64,000 bases of DNA from NCBI RefSeq assembly GCF_030376615.1, contig NZ_JARRAB010000005.1:124001-188000 (forward strand), written 5' to 3'. The stretch's first letter is position 1. Each line of letters begins with the position of its first letter. The notes under the pieces are model-generated. The model made no database searches and was not told where the DNA came from. It saw only the letters and a list, made by a program, of their open reading frames with translations. Positions 37,159 to 46,608 of this stretch are shown in pieces. The translations under genes were made by a program, and so were the position numbers. This stretch comes from Pseudomonas sp. sp1636 (GTDB lineage Bacteria; Pseudomonadota; Gammaproteobacteria; Pseudomonadales; Pseudomonadaceae).

Positions 37159-37736
37159 GTAGCGCCAGCTGGGAATGGTTGAGCGTCTACCGCGAGCCGC
37201 TGCTGGGTGGCGCTCAGGTGTTGCTGATTCTGCTGTTGGCCTGGCTGCTGCAATTTTTGCTGGCGCGCGGCCTGGGTCGTCTGGCTGCGCGTTACCCGCA
37301 GCTGCCCGCAGGGCTCTTGCTGCCGCTGCGGGGCGGTCTGCGCTGGCTGATCATCGGCAGTGCCTTGATGTTGGTGCTGGAGCGTTTGGGCGTTTCCGCG
37401 CAGGTGCTGTGGGCGGCACTCAGCGGATTTGTCGCGGTGGCGGCGGTGGCGTTCTTCGCCATCTGGAGCGTGCTCTCCAATATGTTCTGCGCGCTGTTGA
37501 TCTTCGTTCTGACGCCGTTCCGCATTGGCGACTGCGTCGAGGTGATCGAGAGTGCCGATAAGCCCGGGGTCAGAGGCCGGGTTGTGGACATCAACCTGTT
37601 CTACACCACCCTGGAAGACCTCAGTGGCGATGCGCCTGGCACCTGGGTGCAGGTGCCCAACAGTCTGTTCTTCCAGAAAGCCGTGCGCCGTTGGCGTAAT
37701 GGCGAACTTCCCGCTCCCCGCAAGCTCGAGATCTAA
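37155..37736 (+). CDS. Small mechanosensitive channel-like protein (MscS family)
   Basis: This 193-residue protein has about three membrane helices and an MscS-like beta domain. The pore-lining helix AALSGFVAVAAVAFFAIWSVLSN and TPFRIGDCVEV follow the MscS pattern. The C-terminal cytosolic vestibule is cut short, so it is smaller than E. coli MscS (286 residues). The start is TTG at 37155, overlapping the yheS stop, because no ATG lies near. Channel activity is inferred. Confidence 0.8.
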
Positions 37737-37741
37737 CCCCT

Positions 37742-38506
37742 ATGGAATGGCTGGCCAACCCTGAACTCTGGGTCGCTTTTCTGACCCTGACCGCCCTGGA
37801 AATCGTCCTCGGCATCGACAACATCATCTTTATCTCGATCCTGGTCAGCCGTCTGCCCAAGGCCCAGCAACCCAAGGCGCGCTTTTTCGGCCTGGCCCTG
37901 GCCATGGGCACGCGAATCATGCTGTTGCTGTCGATCAGCTGGGTGATGCGCCTGACCGCCGATCTGTTCCAGGTCTTCGGCGAAGGCTTCTCCGGGCGTG
38001 ACCTGATTCTGTTCTTCGGCGGCCTGTTCCTGCTGTTCAAGAGCACGGCGGAGATCTACCACAGCCTGGAAGGCGAAGAGGATGGCCAGCCGGCCGGCGG
38101 CAAGGCCTACGGCTTTATCGGGATCATCGTGCAGATCGCCATTATCGACATCATCTTCTCCCTGGACTCGGTGATCACCGCGGTCGGCCTGGTCGACAAC
38201 GTGCCGGTGATGATTGCCGCCATCGTCATCTCGGTGATAGTGATGATGCTTTCGGCCGGCACCATCAGCGCCTTTATCGACAAACACCCGAGTCTGAAGA
38301 TGCTCGCCCTGTCGTTCCTGATCGTGGTCGGAACCGTCCTGATCGCCGAAGCCTTCGGCGTGCACGTGCCCAAGGGCTATGTGTACTTCGCCATGGCCTT
38401 CTCGCTGGCGGTGGAGGCGATCAATATTCGCATGCGTTCGGCTCGTGCTCGTGCCCGTAAGGAAGAGCTGCAGCCGGTGCAGCTGCGCAAAGGTTCGCCT
38501 GACTGA
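37742..38506 (+). CDS. TerC family membrane protein
   Basis: This 254-residue protein has about seven membrane helices and the TerC motifs: ALEIVLGIDNIIFISIL near residue 18 and IIDIIFSLDSVITAVG near residue 138, each with intramembrane acidic residues. TerC/YgdQ/Alx-type proteins are implicated in manganese or other metal export. It is only 5 bases after the MscS-like gene, so the two are probably co-transcribed with yheS. Confidence 0.9.
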   Translation: MEWLANPELWVAFLTLTALEIVLGIDNIIFISILVSRLPKAQQPKARFFGLALAMGTRIMLLLSISWVMRLTADLFQVFGEGFSGRDLILFFGGLFLLFKSTAEIYHSLEGEEDGQPAGGKAYGFIGIIVQIAIIDIIFSLDSVITAVGLVDNVPVMIAAIVISVIVMMLSAGTISAFIDKHPSLKMLALSFLIVVGTVLIAEAFGVHVPKGYVYFAMAFSLAVEAINIRMRSARARARKEELQPVQLRKGSPD

Positions 38507-38601
38507 TTCGCCGGCTGGGCGCGGCCAGCGACAAGAGGTAGGCTAGAGCACCTGCCTCTGCTCGCTGGCAGCCCTTCATCATTCTGTTTGAGGTATCCGT
38601 C

Positions 38602-39231
38602 ATGGCGCTCGAAACCTGGCTTGCGTTCTTTGTCGCCTGCTGGCTGATCAGCCTGTCGCCGGGGGCCGGGGCCATTGCCTCGATGTCCGCCGGGGTGCAA
38701 TACGGTTTCTGGCGCGGTTACTGGAACGCGCTGGGCCTGCAGTTGGGCCTGGCGCTGCAGATCGCCATCGTCGCCGCCGGCGTCGGGGCGATTCTGGCCG
38801 CGTCGGAAGTGGCGTTCAGCCTGATCAAGTGGTTCGGCGTGGTCTATCTGGTGTACCTCGGCTATCGCCAATGGCGGGCCTTGCCCAGCGATATGACGGC
38901 ACAAGCCGAGCGGCCACTGGGGCGGCCGCTGACGTTGGTGTTGCGCGGCTTTCTGGTGAATTTCAGCAACCCCAAGGCCATCGTCTTCATGCTGGCGGTG
39001 CTGCCGCAGTTCCTCGATCCGCAGGCGCCATTGCTGGCGCAGTACCTGCTGATGGGGGTGACCATGATCTGCGTCGATCTGGTGGTCATGGCCGGTTACA
39101 CCGGGCTGGCGGTGCGGGTGCTGCGCGCCCTGCGTTCGCCGCGTCAGCAGCGCATCATGAACCGCAGCTTCGGCATGCTGTTTGTCGCGGCGGCGGCGCT
39201 GCTGGCGACGGTGCGCCGCGCGCCGGCCTGA
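38602..39231 (+). CDS. LysE/RhtB family exporter
   Basis: This 209-residue inner-membrane protein has about six helices. The LysE/RhtB signature ISLSPGAGAIASMSAGVQYG is at the N-terminus, and FLVNFSNPKAIVFMLAVLPQF is in the middle. The family exports amino acids and derivatives such as homoserine lactone. The substrate cannot be told. GAGGTATCCGTC precedes the ATG. A hairpin terminator follows. Confidence 0.9.
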   Translation: MALETWLAFFVACWLISLSPGAGAIASMSAGVQYGFWRGYWNALGLQLGLALQIAIVAAGVGAILAASEVAFSLIKWFGVVYLVYLGYRQWRALPSDMTAQAERPLGRPLTLVLRGFLVNFSNPKAIVFMLAVLPQFLDPQAPLLAQYLLMGVTMICVDLVVMAGYTGLAVRVLRALRSPRQQRIMNRSFGMLFVAAAALLATVRRAPA

Positions 39232-39253
39232 TTGGGCGTTCTGCGCAATGAAA

Positions 39254-39277
39254 GAAGGCGGCCTTTCGGCCGCCTTC
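39254..39277. terminator. Bidirectional hairpin terminator between convergent genes
   Basis: A perfect 10-bp stem GAAGGCGGCC / GGCCGCCTTC with loop TTTC lies between the LysE gene (plus) and the LpoB-like gene (minus). Short T- and A-rich flanks on both sides fit termination in both directions. Confidence 0.75.
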
Positions 39278-39280
39278 TGC

Positions 39281-40024
39281 TTATTGCAGGATCTGAGCGG
39301 GTTCGTCCGGCGGTAGTTGGTTGCGTGCCGGGTAGCTACCGCTACCGTTGCTGGCGGTTCCCAGCAGCTGTTCCTGCAGTTGCCGGGCCACATCCTCGCC
39401 GATAGCTTTGGAGACATCACGAATCACCCGGCCGCGATTGGGCGTGATGCGTCCGTCTTGGCCGTTGACCAGCTTGACATCCTGTCCTTCGCCGATGGCG
39501 GTGAAGGCCGAGGTGATCTCATGGGTTCTGGTGTCAATCAGGCTGAAGTCCGCCACCAGCGTCAGGCCAAGTACCTTGGAGTAGCTGTCGGTATTGGCGA
39601 TGTCGTTGATGTCCTGGCGGAAGTCGATGTCCGACAGGGTGCCGAACAGCACGTAGTCGGCGCCCTGGAAGTGGCCTTGGCGAATCCGTGCAATCACGTC
39701 GTAGAGGCCTTCGTTCTCCTTGGCGGTATAGGGCTTGCCCTGGATCAGCTGGAACATCCGCGACTTGAGGATTTCGCCCTTGATGTCGCCGGTGAACTTG
39801 CGCAGTTCTCCGCGCTCGATGTAGCTGTAGGTTCCTTCCACTTCGGTATAGCTGGACGAGGCGCTGCCGGCGAAACCGTTGACCTGGGCCTGGCTCTGGG
39901 CGCTGGTCAGGTGAATGTATTCACGCACACGCTCTTCGTAGGCCAGGTCGCTCACCGCGACTTTTGGCGCTGCCTGGGCGATGCAGGCCAGACCCAGGGC
40001 GAACAATCCAATCAAGACTCGCAT
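39281..40024 (-). CDS. Periplasmic LpoB-/CsgG-like protein
   Basis: This 247-residue protein has a cleavable signal peptide (MRVLIGLFALGLACIAQA, then APKVAVSDL) and no lipobox. The body has the LpoB/CsgG-like fold pattern, with GEILKSRMFQLIQGKPY, GADYVLFGTLSDIDF and a KAIGEDVARQLQEQL helix. It follows lpoB by one base and is the last of a four-gene envelope operon. It may modulate or partner LpoB. The link to penicillin-binding proteins is inference. Confidence 0.72.
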   Translation of the reverse strand: MRVLIGLFALGLACIAQAAPKVAVSDLAYEERVREYIHLTSAQSQAQVNGFAGSASSSYTEVEGTYSYIERGELRKFTGDIKGEILKSRMFQLIQGKPYTAKENEGLYDVIARIRQGHFQGADYVLFGTLSDIDFRQDINDIANTDSYSKVLGLTLVADFSLIDTRTHEITSAFTAIGEGQDVKLVNGQDGRITPNRGRVIRDVSKAIGEDVARQLQEQLLGTASNGSGSYPARNQLPPDEPAQILQ

Positions 40025-40025
40025 A

Positions 40026-40619
40026 TCAACGCTCCGTGGTCTTGCGGATTTCTTTTTCGTCCATCCATTCGGCCAGACCGCTCTCCACGTCGACCAATTG
40101 CAGGCTGAACTTGTAGAACACGTCCTTGTAGCTGCTGCTGCGTTTGACGATGGAGCTGATCGAGCCTTCCAGGCGGTATTGCGCCGCGATCATGTTGCCG
40201 GTCTTGCTCACCGTGGAGTTCTTGTACAGGCCGCTCTGGTTCTGCAGCTTGAGCTGGTCGACCTGGCTCTGCATGTCAACGTTGTCGCTGGCGAAGCGGG
40301 CGGTACCGCTTTTCATCAGCTGGGTCTTGATCGAGGTGGTGATCTCGCGGGTGTCGATGTACTCGCTGGTCTTGTTCTTCACGTCGTACACCTGTACCAC
40401 CGGACGGCCCTGAAGAATGCCCGATTGAGCCAGCGAACGGGTCATCGACTCGGCGATCATCTGCAGGTCGGTGGAGCCGAACTCGTTGGTCACCAACTCG
40501 ACGGCCTTGCTGTCGCCGTAGCTGATATTGCCGCCGCCGAGTACCGGCGAGGAGGTGGACGCGCAGCCCGCGATCAGCAGGCACAAGGTGGCGATGAGGG
40601 AAAGGCGGGTAAACAGCAT
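40026..40619 (-). CDS. lpoB: Penicillin-binding protein activator LpoB
   Basis: This 197-residue outer-membrane lipoprotein has lipobox LLIAGC with the lipidated Cys19. A short linker and the LpoB domain follow, with VTNEFGSTDLQMIAESMTRSL, GRPVVQVYDVKNKTSEYID and MIAAQYRLEGSISSIV. LpoB reaches through the peptidoglycan to activate PBP1b. As in E. coli, ycfL lies immediately upstream. It is 12 bases from ycfL and one base from the LpoB-like gene. Confidence 0.88.
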   Translation of the reverse strand: MLFTRLSLIATLCLLIAGCASTSSPVLGGGNISYGDSKAVELVTNEFGSTDLQMIAESMTRSLAQSGILQGRPVVQVYDVKNKTSEYIDTREITTSIKTQLMKSGTARFASDNVDMQSQVDQLKLQNQSGLYKNSTVSKTGNMIAAQYRLEGSISSIVKRSSSYKDVFYKFSLQLVDVESGLAEWMDEKEIRKTTER

Positions 40620-40631
40620 CGTGAGGCTCTC

Positions 40632-41027
40632 TTAACGGAACAGGTTGACGGAGTTTTCCGGAGTCTGCACTTCCAGGCGGAAGTCGCTGGCATGCGGTAC
40701 CGGCGCGATGGCGGGCAGGTAACTGGTCTGGGTGCCGTAAAGGGTCAGGCTCTTCCAGCTTTCCTCGTCGGCGACCGGGAAACCATCGCTACCCAGCCAG
40801 GCAAAGCGGTAATACATCGATTTGTTCTTGTGGCTGGTATTGCGCAGCGCGACCTTGACGGTGAGGAAGCCGTTCTCGCGGGCGACGCGCATGGCATCGA
40901 CTTCGATGTGTTCCATGCTTCCCAGCGATACCACCTTGCTGGCGGCGCTGCCCGGTGCCGCAGGCGGAGGGGTGGCACAACCGGCGAGCAAGGCCAGGCC
41001 GAGTAGGGCGAGAATAGTGCGAGGCAT
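40632..41027 (-). CDS. ycfL: YcfL family lipoprotein (DUF1425)
   Basis: This 131-residue predicted lipoprotein has lipobox LLAGC (Cys17). The DUF1425 domain shows MRVARENGFLTVKVALRNTS and YYRFAWLGSDGFPV. Function is unknown, but the family is linked to lpoB. It starts 12 bases after the COG3014 gene on the same strand. Confidence 0.87.
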   Translation of the reverse strand: MPRTILALLGLALLAGCATPPPAAPGSAASKVVSLGSMEHIEVDAMRVARENGFLTVKVALRNTSHKNKSMYYRFAWLGSDGFPVADEESWKSLTLYGTQTSYLPAIAPVPHASDFRLEVQTPENSVNLFR

Positions 41028-41039
41028 GCTGCTTCTCCT

Positions 41040-42440
41040 TTAAATGTCGTTGGCCAGGGCCAGGGGCTGCCCTGCGGCGGGGGTGATGGTGTGGGCAGCA
41101 TTGCCGCTGGTGAAGACTTGACTGCCGGTGACCCGCAATGGAATCACCTGATAGTCCCGCTCGACCTTGATGGTTACCAGCGTGCTGCCGGCCGCGGTCG
41201 GCAGGCGCAGCCGGTGTTCGCCCTTGGCCAGGCGCAGGCGAGCGATCTGCGTGTTGTCCGGTAAGGTGCGCCAGGTGCGTTCGTCGGCGCCCTCGGTAAT
41301 GGCCGAGGCAATACCGACGGCCAAGCCGGCCAGCGGGTTGATATCGTTCAGCTGCTTTTGCGCCACGCTGCGGGTGGCCGCGCGAACGCTGGTGCGCAGG
41401 ATGATGCCGGGCATGTCGTCGCGCAGGGCACGACGGGACATGGCCTCGATGCTGTTCAGCTGAGTCAGGCTCAGCGTCTGCTCGTCCAGGCTCAGACCGG
41501 CGATGCGTGGTGTCGAGGTGTCCGCTTTGATCACCGGGAAAGACAGCGGGGTGATGATCAGGCCGTTGCTGGTCGGAATCGGCAACGGAATGCGGATCGA
41601 GGCGCGAGAGGGGGCGAGGCCGCTCTGTACCACCACTAGTACTTCGCTCTGGCCTATGTCCAGCGGTGCCTTGCTGTCCAGGTCGAGCAGCGCTTGCTCA
41701 AGCAGCGGGGTGTTGGGGAGCAGCTCGGCAGCCTTGCGGTACCCGGGCGCCGCAAGGCCTTTCTCGCCGAGCGCTTCATAAACGAAACCCGAAAGGTAAT
41801 GGCTGAACGCGCTCTGATAGCTGTTTTTCAGATTGACCACTTCGGGGGCGTTGAGCGCCTCGACCGGATAGCCCTGAAGATCCTTGAATTGGGCGGTGAT
41901 GCCCTGTTTCTCGGCTTCTTCCTCGCGTTTGAGGTATTCCTTGTCGCGTAACTCGGCGATCAGCGCTTCGCGCTCATGGGTCTTTTTGATTTCCGTTCTG
42001 GCGGCTTCGAAATCGCCCAGGGCCAACTGGTTGAGCGCCATCTGGGTGGTCAGCATGACCTTCTCGTAGTCGTAGCCTTCATAGCGGCGTACACGGTCGT
42101 TGACCAGGAAGCTGCCAAACTCGCCCAGGTATTTGGCCGGATCGCCGCGCACGGCGTCTTCCCAGACGAGCACGGCCTGGTCGGCACTGCGCCAGGCGTC
42201 CTGGCTAGCCTGGAGGTCGCCTTTGGCGCGCAGCAGCTCGCCCTTCTCGAGGAAATAGAGGAGGTCTTTGTTTTCGCCGGTGTTGTTCTTTTCGAGCAGT
42301 GCCAGGGCCGCATCGACGTTACCGCCCTGCAATTGCAGGCCGGTCTGGGTCAGTTCGTTGTCGTAACTGCGAAAGGCGGCGCAGCCGCTCAACTGCAGGG
42401 AGGCGCACACCAGAAGCGCGAGCAAGCCACGAGATGTCAT
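41040..42440 (-). CDS. COG3014 family outer-membrane lipoprotein
   Basis: This 466-residue predicted lipoprotein has lipobox LQLSGC (Cys20). A helical, TPR-like N-terminal half (LALLEKNNTGENKDLLYFLE, then TTQMALNQLALGDFEAART) precedes a C-terminal beta-rich domain. The family is uncharacterised. It is the first gene of the COG3014-ycfL-lpoB-LpoB-like operon, which suggests a role in envelope growth or division. Confidence 0.82.
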   Translation of the reverse strand: MTSRGLLALLVCASLQLSGCAAFRSYDNELTQTGLQLQGGNVDAALALLEKNNTGENKDLLYFLEKGELLRAKGDLQASQDAWRSADQAVLVWEDAVRGDPAKYLGEFGSFLVNDRVRRYEGYDYEKVMLTTQMALNQLALGDFEAARTEIKKTHEREALIAELRDKEYLKREEEAEKQGITAQFKDLQGYPVEALNAPEVVNLKNSYQSAFSHYLSGFVYEALGEKGLAAPGYRKAAELLPNTPLLEQALLDLDSKAPLDIGQSEVLVVVQSGLAPSRASIRIPLPIPTSNGLIITPLSFPVIKADTSTPRIAGLSLDEQTLSLTQLNSIEAMSRRALRDDMPGIILRTSVRAATRSVAQKQLNDINPLAGLAVGIASAITEGADERTWRTLPDNTQIARLRLAKGEHRLRLPTAAGSTLVTIKVERDYQVIPLRVTGSQVFTSGNAAHTITPAAGQPLALANDI

Positions 42441-42589
42441 GGGGACTCATCCATCGTTTGAGGAAAACCTCCGGCTCTAGCGCCGGGTCGAGGAAATCCG
42501 CTTGGCATGCATGGCTGCTGGCTATCCCTGCCAAGCCCTCATGGACACGAGGGCCAAAATACTTTTTGGGTATATATGGTGGAGGCGCG

Positions 42590-42595
42590 ATTATA
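42590..42595 (-). promoter_or_regulatory. Consensus -10 box (TATAAT) of the lpo operon
   Basis: A perfect TATAAT on the minus strand, about 150 bases before the COG3014 start. The expected -35 position falls within the palindrome at 42597-42630 and has no TTGACA-like match. Confidence 0.5.
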
Positions 42596-42596
42596 T

Positions 42597-42630
42597 TCAT
42601 AAATAGCCATCATATGATGGCTATTTATGA
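42597..42630. promoter_or_regulatory. 34-bp perfect palindrome, likely operator
   Basis: The left arm is TCATAAATAGCCATCAT and the right arm its exact reverse complement, with no spacer. It is AT-rich in a GC-rich genome and lies over the -35 position of the predicted lpo operon promoter. It lacks a T-tract, which argues against a terminator. The binding protein is unknown. Confidence 0.6.
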
Positions 42631-42797
42631 TTGTTTTGATATTGCGGTCACGCAGCAGTGGTGACGGGTGCTAGAGAAGACAGTTTGCGGGGCGTCCTTA
42701 GCCTCGGTTGACAGAGAAACAATCCATTTAATCCCTGGCGTTCTTGCTACACACGCCAGCGTCCGACAGTCTCCCGCAGACGGAGGAAACAACGATT

Positions 42798-43250
42798 ATG
42801 CGTGTCTGGATCGATGCCGATGCCTGCCCGCGTGCCGCGCGCGATCAGTTGGTCAAGTTCGCCCTCAAGCGCCGCTTCGAGGTGGTGCTGGTGGCCGGTC
42901 AGGCGCAAACCAAGCCGGCCTACGCTTGCGTGCGCCTGATCGTGGTGCCGAGTGGCCCGGATGCGGCGGATGATTACCTGGTGGAGCATGCCGTGCCTGG
43001 CGAGTTGGTCATCTGTAGCGACGTGCCGCTGGCCGATCGGCTGGTGAAGAAGGGCGTTGCCGCTCTCGATCCGCGCGGCAAGGAATTCGATGAGGGCAAC
43101 ATGGGCGAGCGCCTGGCGGTGCGCAATTTGTTTACCGATCTGCGCGAGCAGGGCCAGGTCGGTGGTGGCCAGGGGCCTTACGGCGAACGCGAGCGGCAGG
43201 CGTTTGCCAACGCGCTGGATCGTATTCTGACCCGCCTGATGCGAGGCTGA
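42798..43250 (+). CDS. YaiI/YqxD family protein (DUF188, PIN-like)
   Basis: This 150-residue protein has the DUF188 start MRVWIDADACPRAARDQL, in which the aspartates of DADACP resemble PIN-domain metal ligands. ICSDVPLADRLVKKG and ALDPRGKEFDEGNMGERLA are also conserved. A nuclease role is suspected from the fold but not shown. CGGAGGAAAC precedes the ATG at 42798; the frame from 42744 was rejected. Confidence 0.9.
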   Translation: MRVWIDADACPRAARDQLVKFALKRRFEVVLVAGQAQTKPAYACVRLIVVPSGPDAADDYLVEHAVPGELVICSDVPLADRLVKKGVAALDPRGKEFDEGNMGERLAVRNLFTDLREQGQVGGGQGPYGERERQAFANALDRILTRLMRG

Positions 43251-43263
43251 TACCAGGCGCCGG

Positions 43264-43734
43264 CTAACCGCACAGGTAGGTGCCGGTACCTACCGCGACC
43301 AGGGTGCCGTCATCGCTGTGCAGTTCGCTGCGCACCACCGCGACCTTGTTGCCGGAGCGCAGCAGCACGGCGTTGACGGTGAAGTGCTGGCCGCGACCGG
43401 GGCGCAGGTAGTCGATGCGCAGGTCGATGGTGCCCAGCTTGGACAGTCGCGTCAGGCGCTCCTGGCTGGACAGGTGCCGGTGCTTGTCGAAAGCGCCGAT
43501 CAGCGCCATGGCACCCCCGGCGACATCCAGCAACGAGGCGATTACCCCGCCATGCAGGATGCCGTGGACGAAGTTGCCAATTAGCTGATCCTGCATCGGC
43601 AGCTGCATGGTCACTCGCTGCGGACTCAGATCGCCGAGCTGGATGCCCAGCATCTGGTTGAACGGGATGCGTTGGAAAAAGCCGCTCACGGCCTGATGCA
43701 GCTCTTGGCTGAGTTCGAGAGGTGGAGTGGTCAT
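43264..43734 (-). CDS. Hotdog-fold thioesterase
   Basis: This is a 156-residue PaaI-like protein. The family core HGILHGGVIASLLDVAGGAM marks the active-site region, followed by TIDLRIDYLRPGRGQ and KVAVVRSELHSDDG. It probably hydrolyses an acyl-CoA; the substrate is unknown. It is convergent with yaiI, with 13 bases between the stops. Confidence 0.87.
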   Translation of the reverse strand: MTTPPLELSQELHQAVSGFFQRIPFNQMLGIQLGDLSPQRVTMQLPMQDQLIGNFVHGILHGGVIASLLDVAGGAMALIGAFDKHRHLSSQERLTRLSKLGTIDLRIDYLRPGRGQHFTVNAVLLRSGNKVAVVRSELHSDDGTLVAVGTGTYLCG

Positions 43735-43830
43735 GGTGCCTGCCTTTGCGAGATGTGACCCACGCTGCAGCAGCTGGCCGTGCTTGGCCAGAGGCGCGGC
43801 GGGTGTGCCGCGCGCATTGGCCGGTTCGGC

Positions 43831-44490
43831 CTAGATCTGGGTCAGTTCGAGCACCCGGTCGACCAGCTTGTTGATGCCCGAGGCCGCTTCGCTGATCGAC
43901 TGGGCGAGCATGTAGGCTGGCGTGCTGACCAGCTTGTGCGGGTGATCTTCGATAATTTCGCTGACCTCGCACTCGTGGTGAATGGTGCCCATCTGGGCCA
44001 GTGCGGCGGCGGTTTCATGGTCGTTGCCGATGGTGCACACCACCCCGCGGCCGAAGATTTTGGCCGCCAGAACCGGGGCGATGCAGATCAGGCCGACCGG
44101 TTTGCCGGCCTTGACGAAGGCCTGGGTGGCGTTGAGGACGTCGGCCTGCACCGTGCAGTTGGCGCCGCTGATGGCGAAGTCGGAGAGATTCTTGGCCACG
44201 CCAAAGCCCCCAGGCAGGATCAGGGCGTCGAAATCGTCTACGTGCAGTTCGCGGACGTCCTTGATCTTGCCGCGGGCGATGCGGGCGGCCTCCACCAGGA
44301 CGTTGCGCGTCTCGTCCATTTCATCGCCGCTGTAATGATCGACCACGTGCAGTTGCGGCACGTCGGGCGCAAAGCAGTGCACCTTGGCGCCGCGCTGGTC
44401 GAGGCGCAGCAGGGTAATAACGCTTTCATGGATCTCGGCGCCGTCGTAAACGCCGCAGCCGGAAAGAATCACCGCTACTTTTTTGTTCAT
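43831..44490 (-). CDS. elbB: ElbB glyoxalase/DJ-1-like protein
   Basis: This 219-residue protein of the DJ-1/PfpI superfamily starts MNKKVAVILSGCGVYDGAEI. The nucleophile Cys is in GLICIAPVLAAKI near residue 135. DALILPGGFGVAKNLSDFA and HHECEVSEI match ElbB/ElbA, described as glyoxalase III-type with an effect on isoprenoid yield in E. coli. The start at 44490 has GGAG upstream. Confidence 0.9.
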   Translation of the reverse strand: MNKKVAVILSGCGVYDGAEIHESVITLLRLDQRGAKVHCFAPDVPQLHVVDHYSGDEMDETRNVLVEAARIARGKIKDVRELHVDDFDALILPGGFGVAKNLSDFAISGANCTVQADVLNATQAFVKAGKPVGLICIAPVLAAKIFGRGVVCTIGNDHETAAALAQMGTIHHECEVSEIIEDHPHKLVSTPAYMLAQSISEAASGINKLVDRVLELTQI

Positions 44491-44808
44491 TAAGAACTCC
44501 TGGTCACTGGGCCGAGCCAGGGCGGCTGGGCAAATTTTTACGAGTCGGCGGCCGATCCTCGACGAGTTGAATCTGCTGCCTAGAGGCCGTTGACGCGGTT
44601 CTGCTGCGCAAAGCCACTGTTTAGCCTGCTGCTCTTCGTCATTCAATGGCGCGCTATTCGCTGCGAGCGCCGCCGGGGCAGGGCGAGGGGCTTCCCGGTA
44701 ATCCTAGCCCTTGGGCTTAGGCCGCGATATGGCTCGGCATGAATTACCTTCTGCCCGCCATGGTTTTGCCGGCTGGATCGCGCGCGGATCGGGTTCTGGC
44801 GGGGCGGC
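44491..44808. other. Intergenic region between elbB and the DedA gene, 318 bases
   Basis: Nothing was recognised beyond the presumed elbB promoter. The longer minus-strand frame upstream of elbB has no family-like residues. No hairpin with a T-tract marks the end of the DedA gene. Confidence 0.35.
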
Positions 44809-46590
<1,782 letters not shown>

Positions 46591-46608
46591 TCCCGCCAGG
46601 ACGATCCA

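Larger units (their letters stand above)
42441..42797. other. Divergent control region between the lpo operon and yaiI
   Basis: These 357 bases are notably AT-richer than the surroundings between 42555 and 42650. They contain a consensus -10 box on the minus strand and a 34-bp perfect palindrome, listed separately. No gene was found. Confidence 0.5.
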
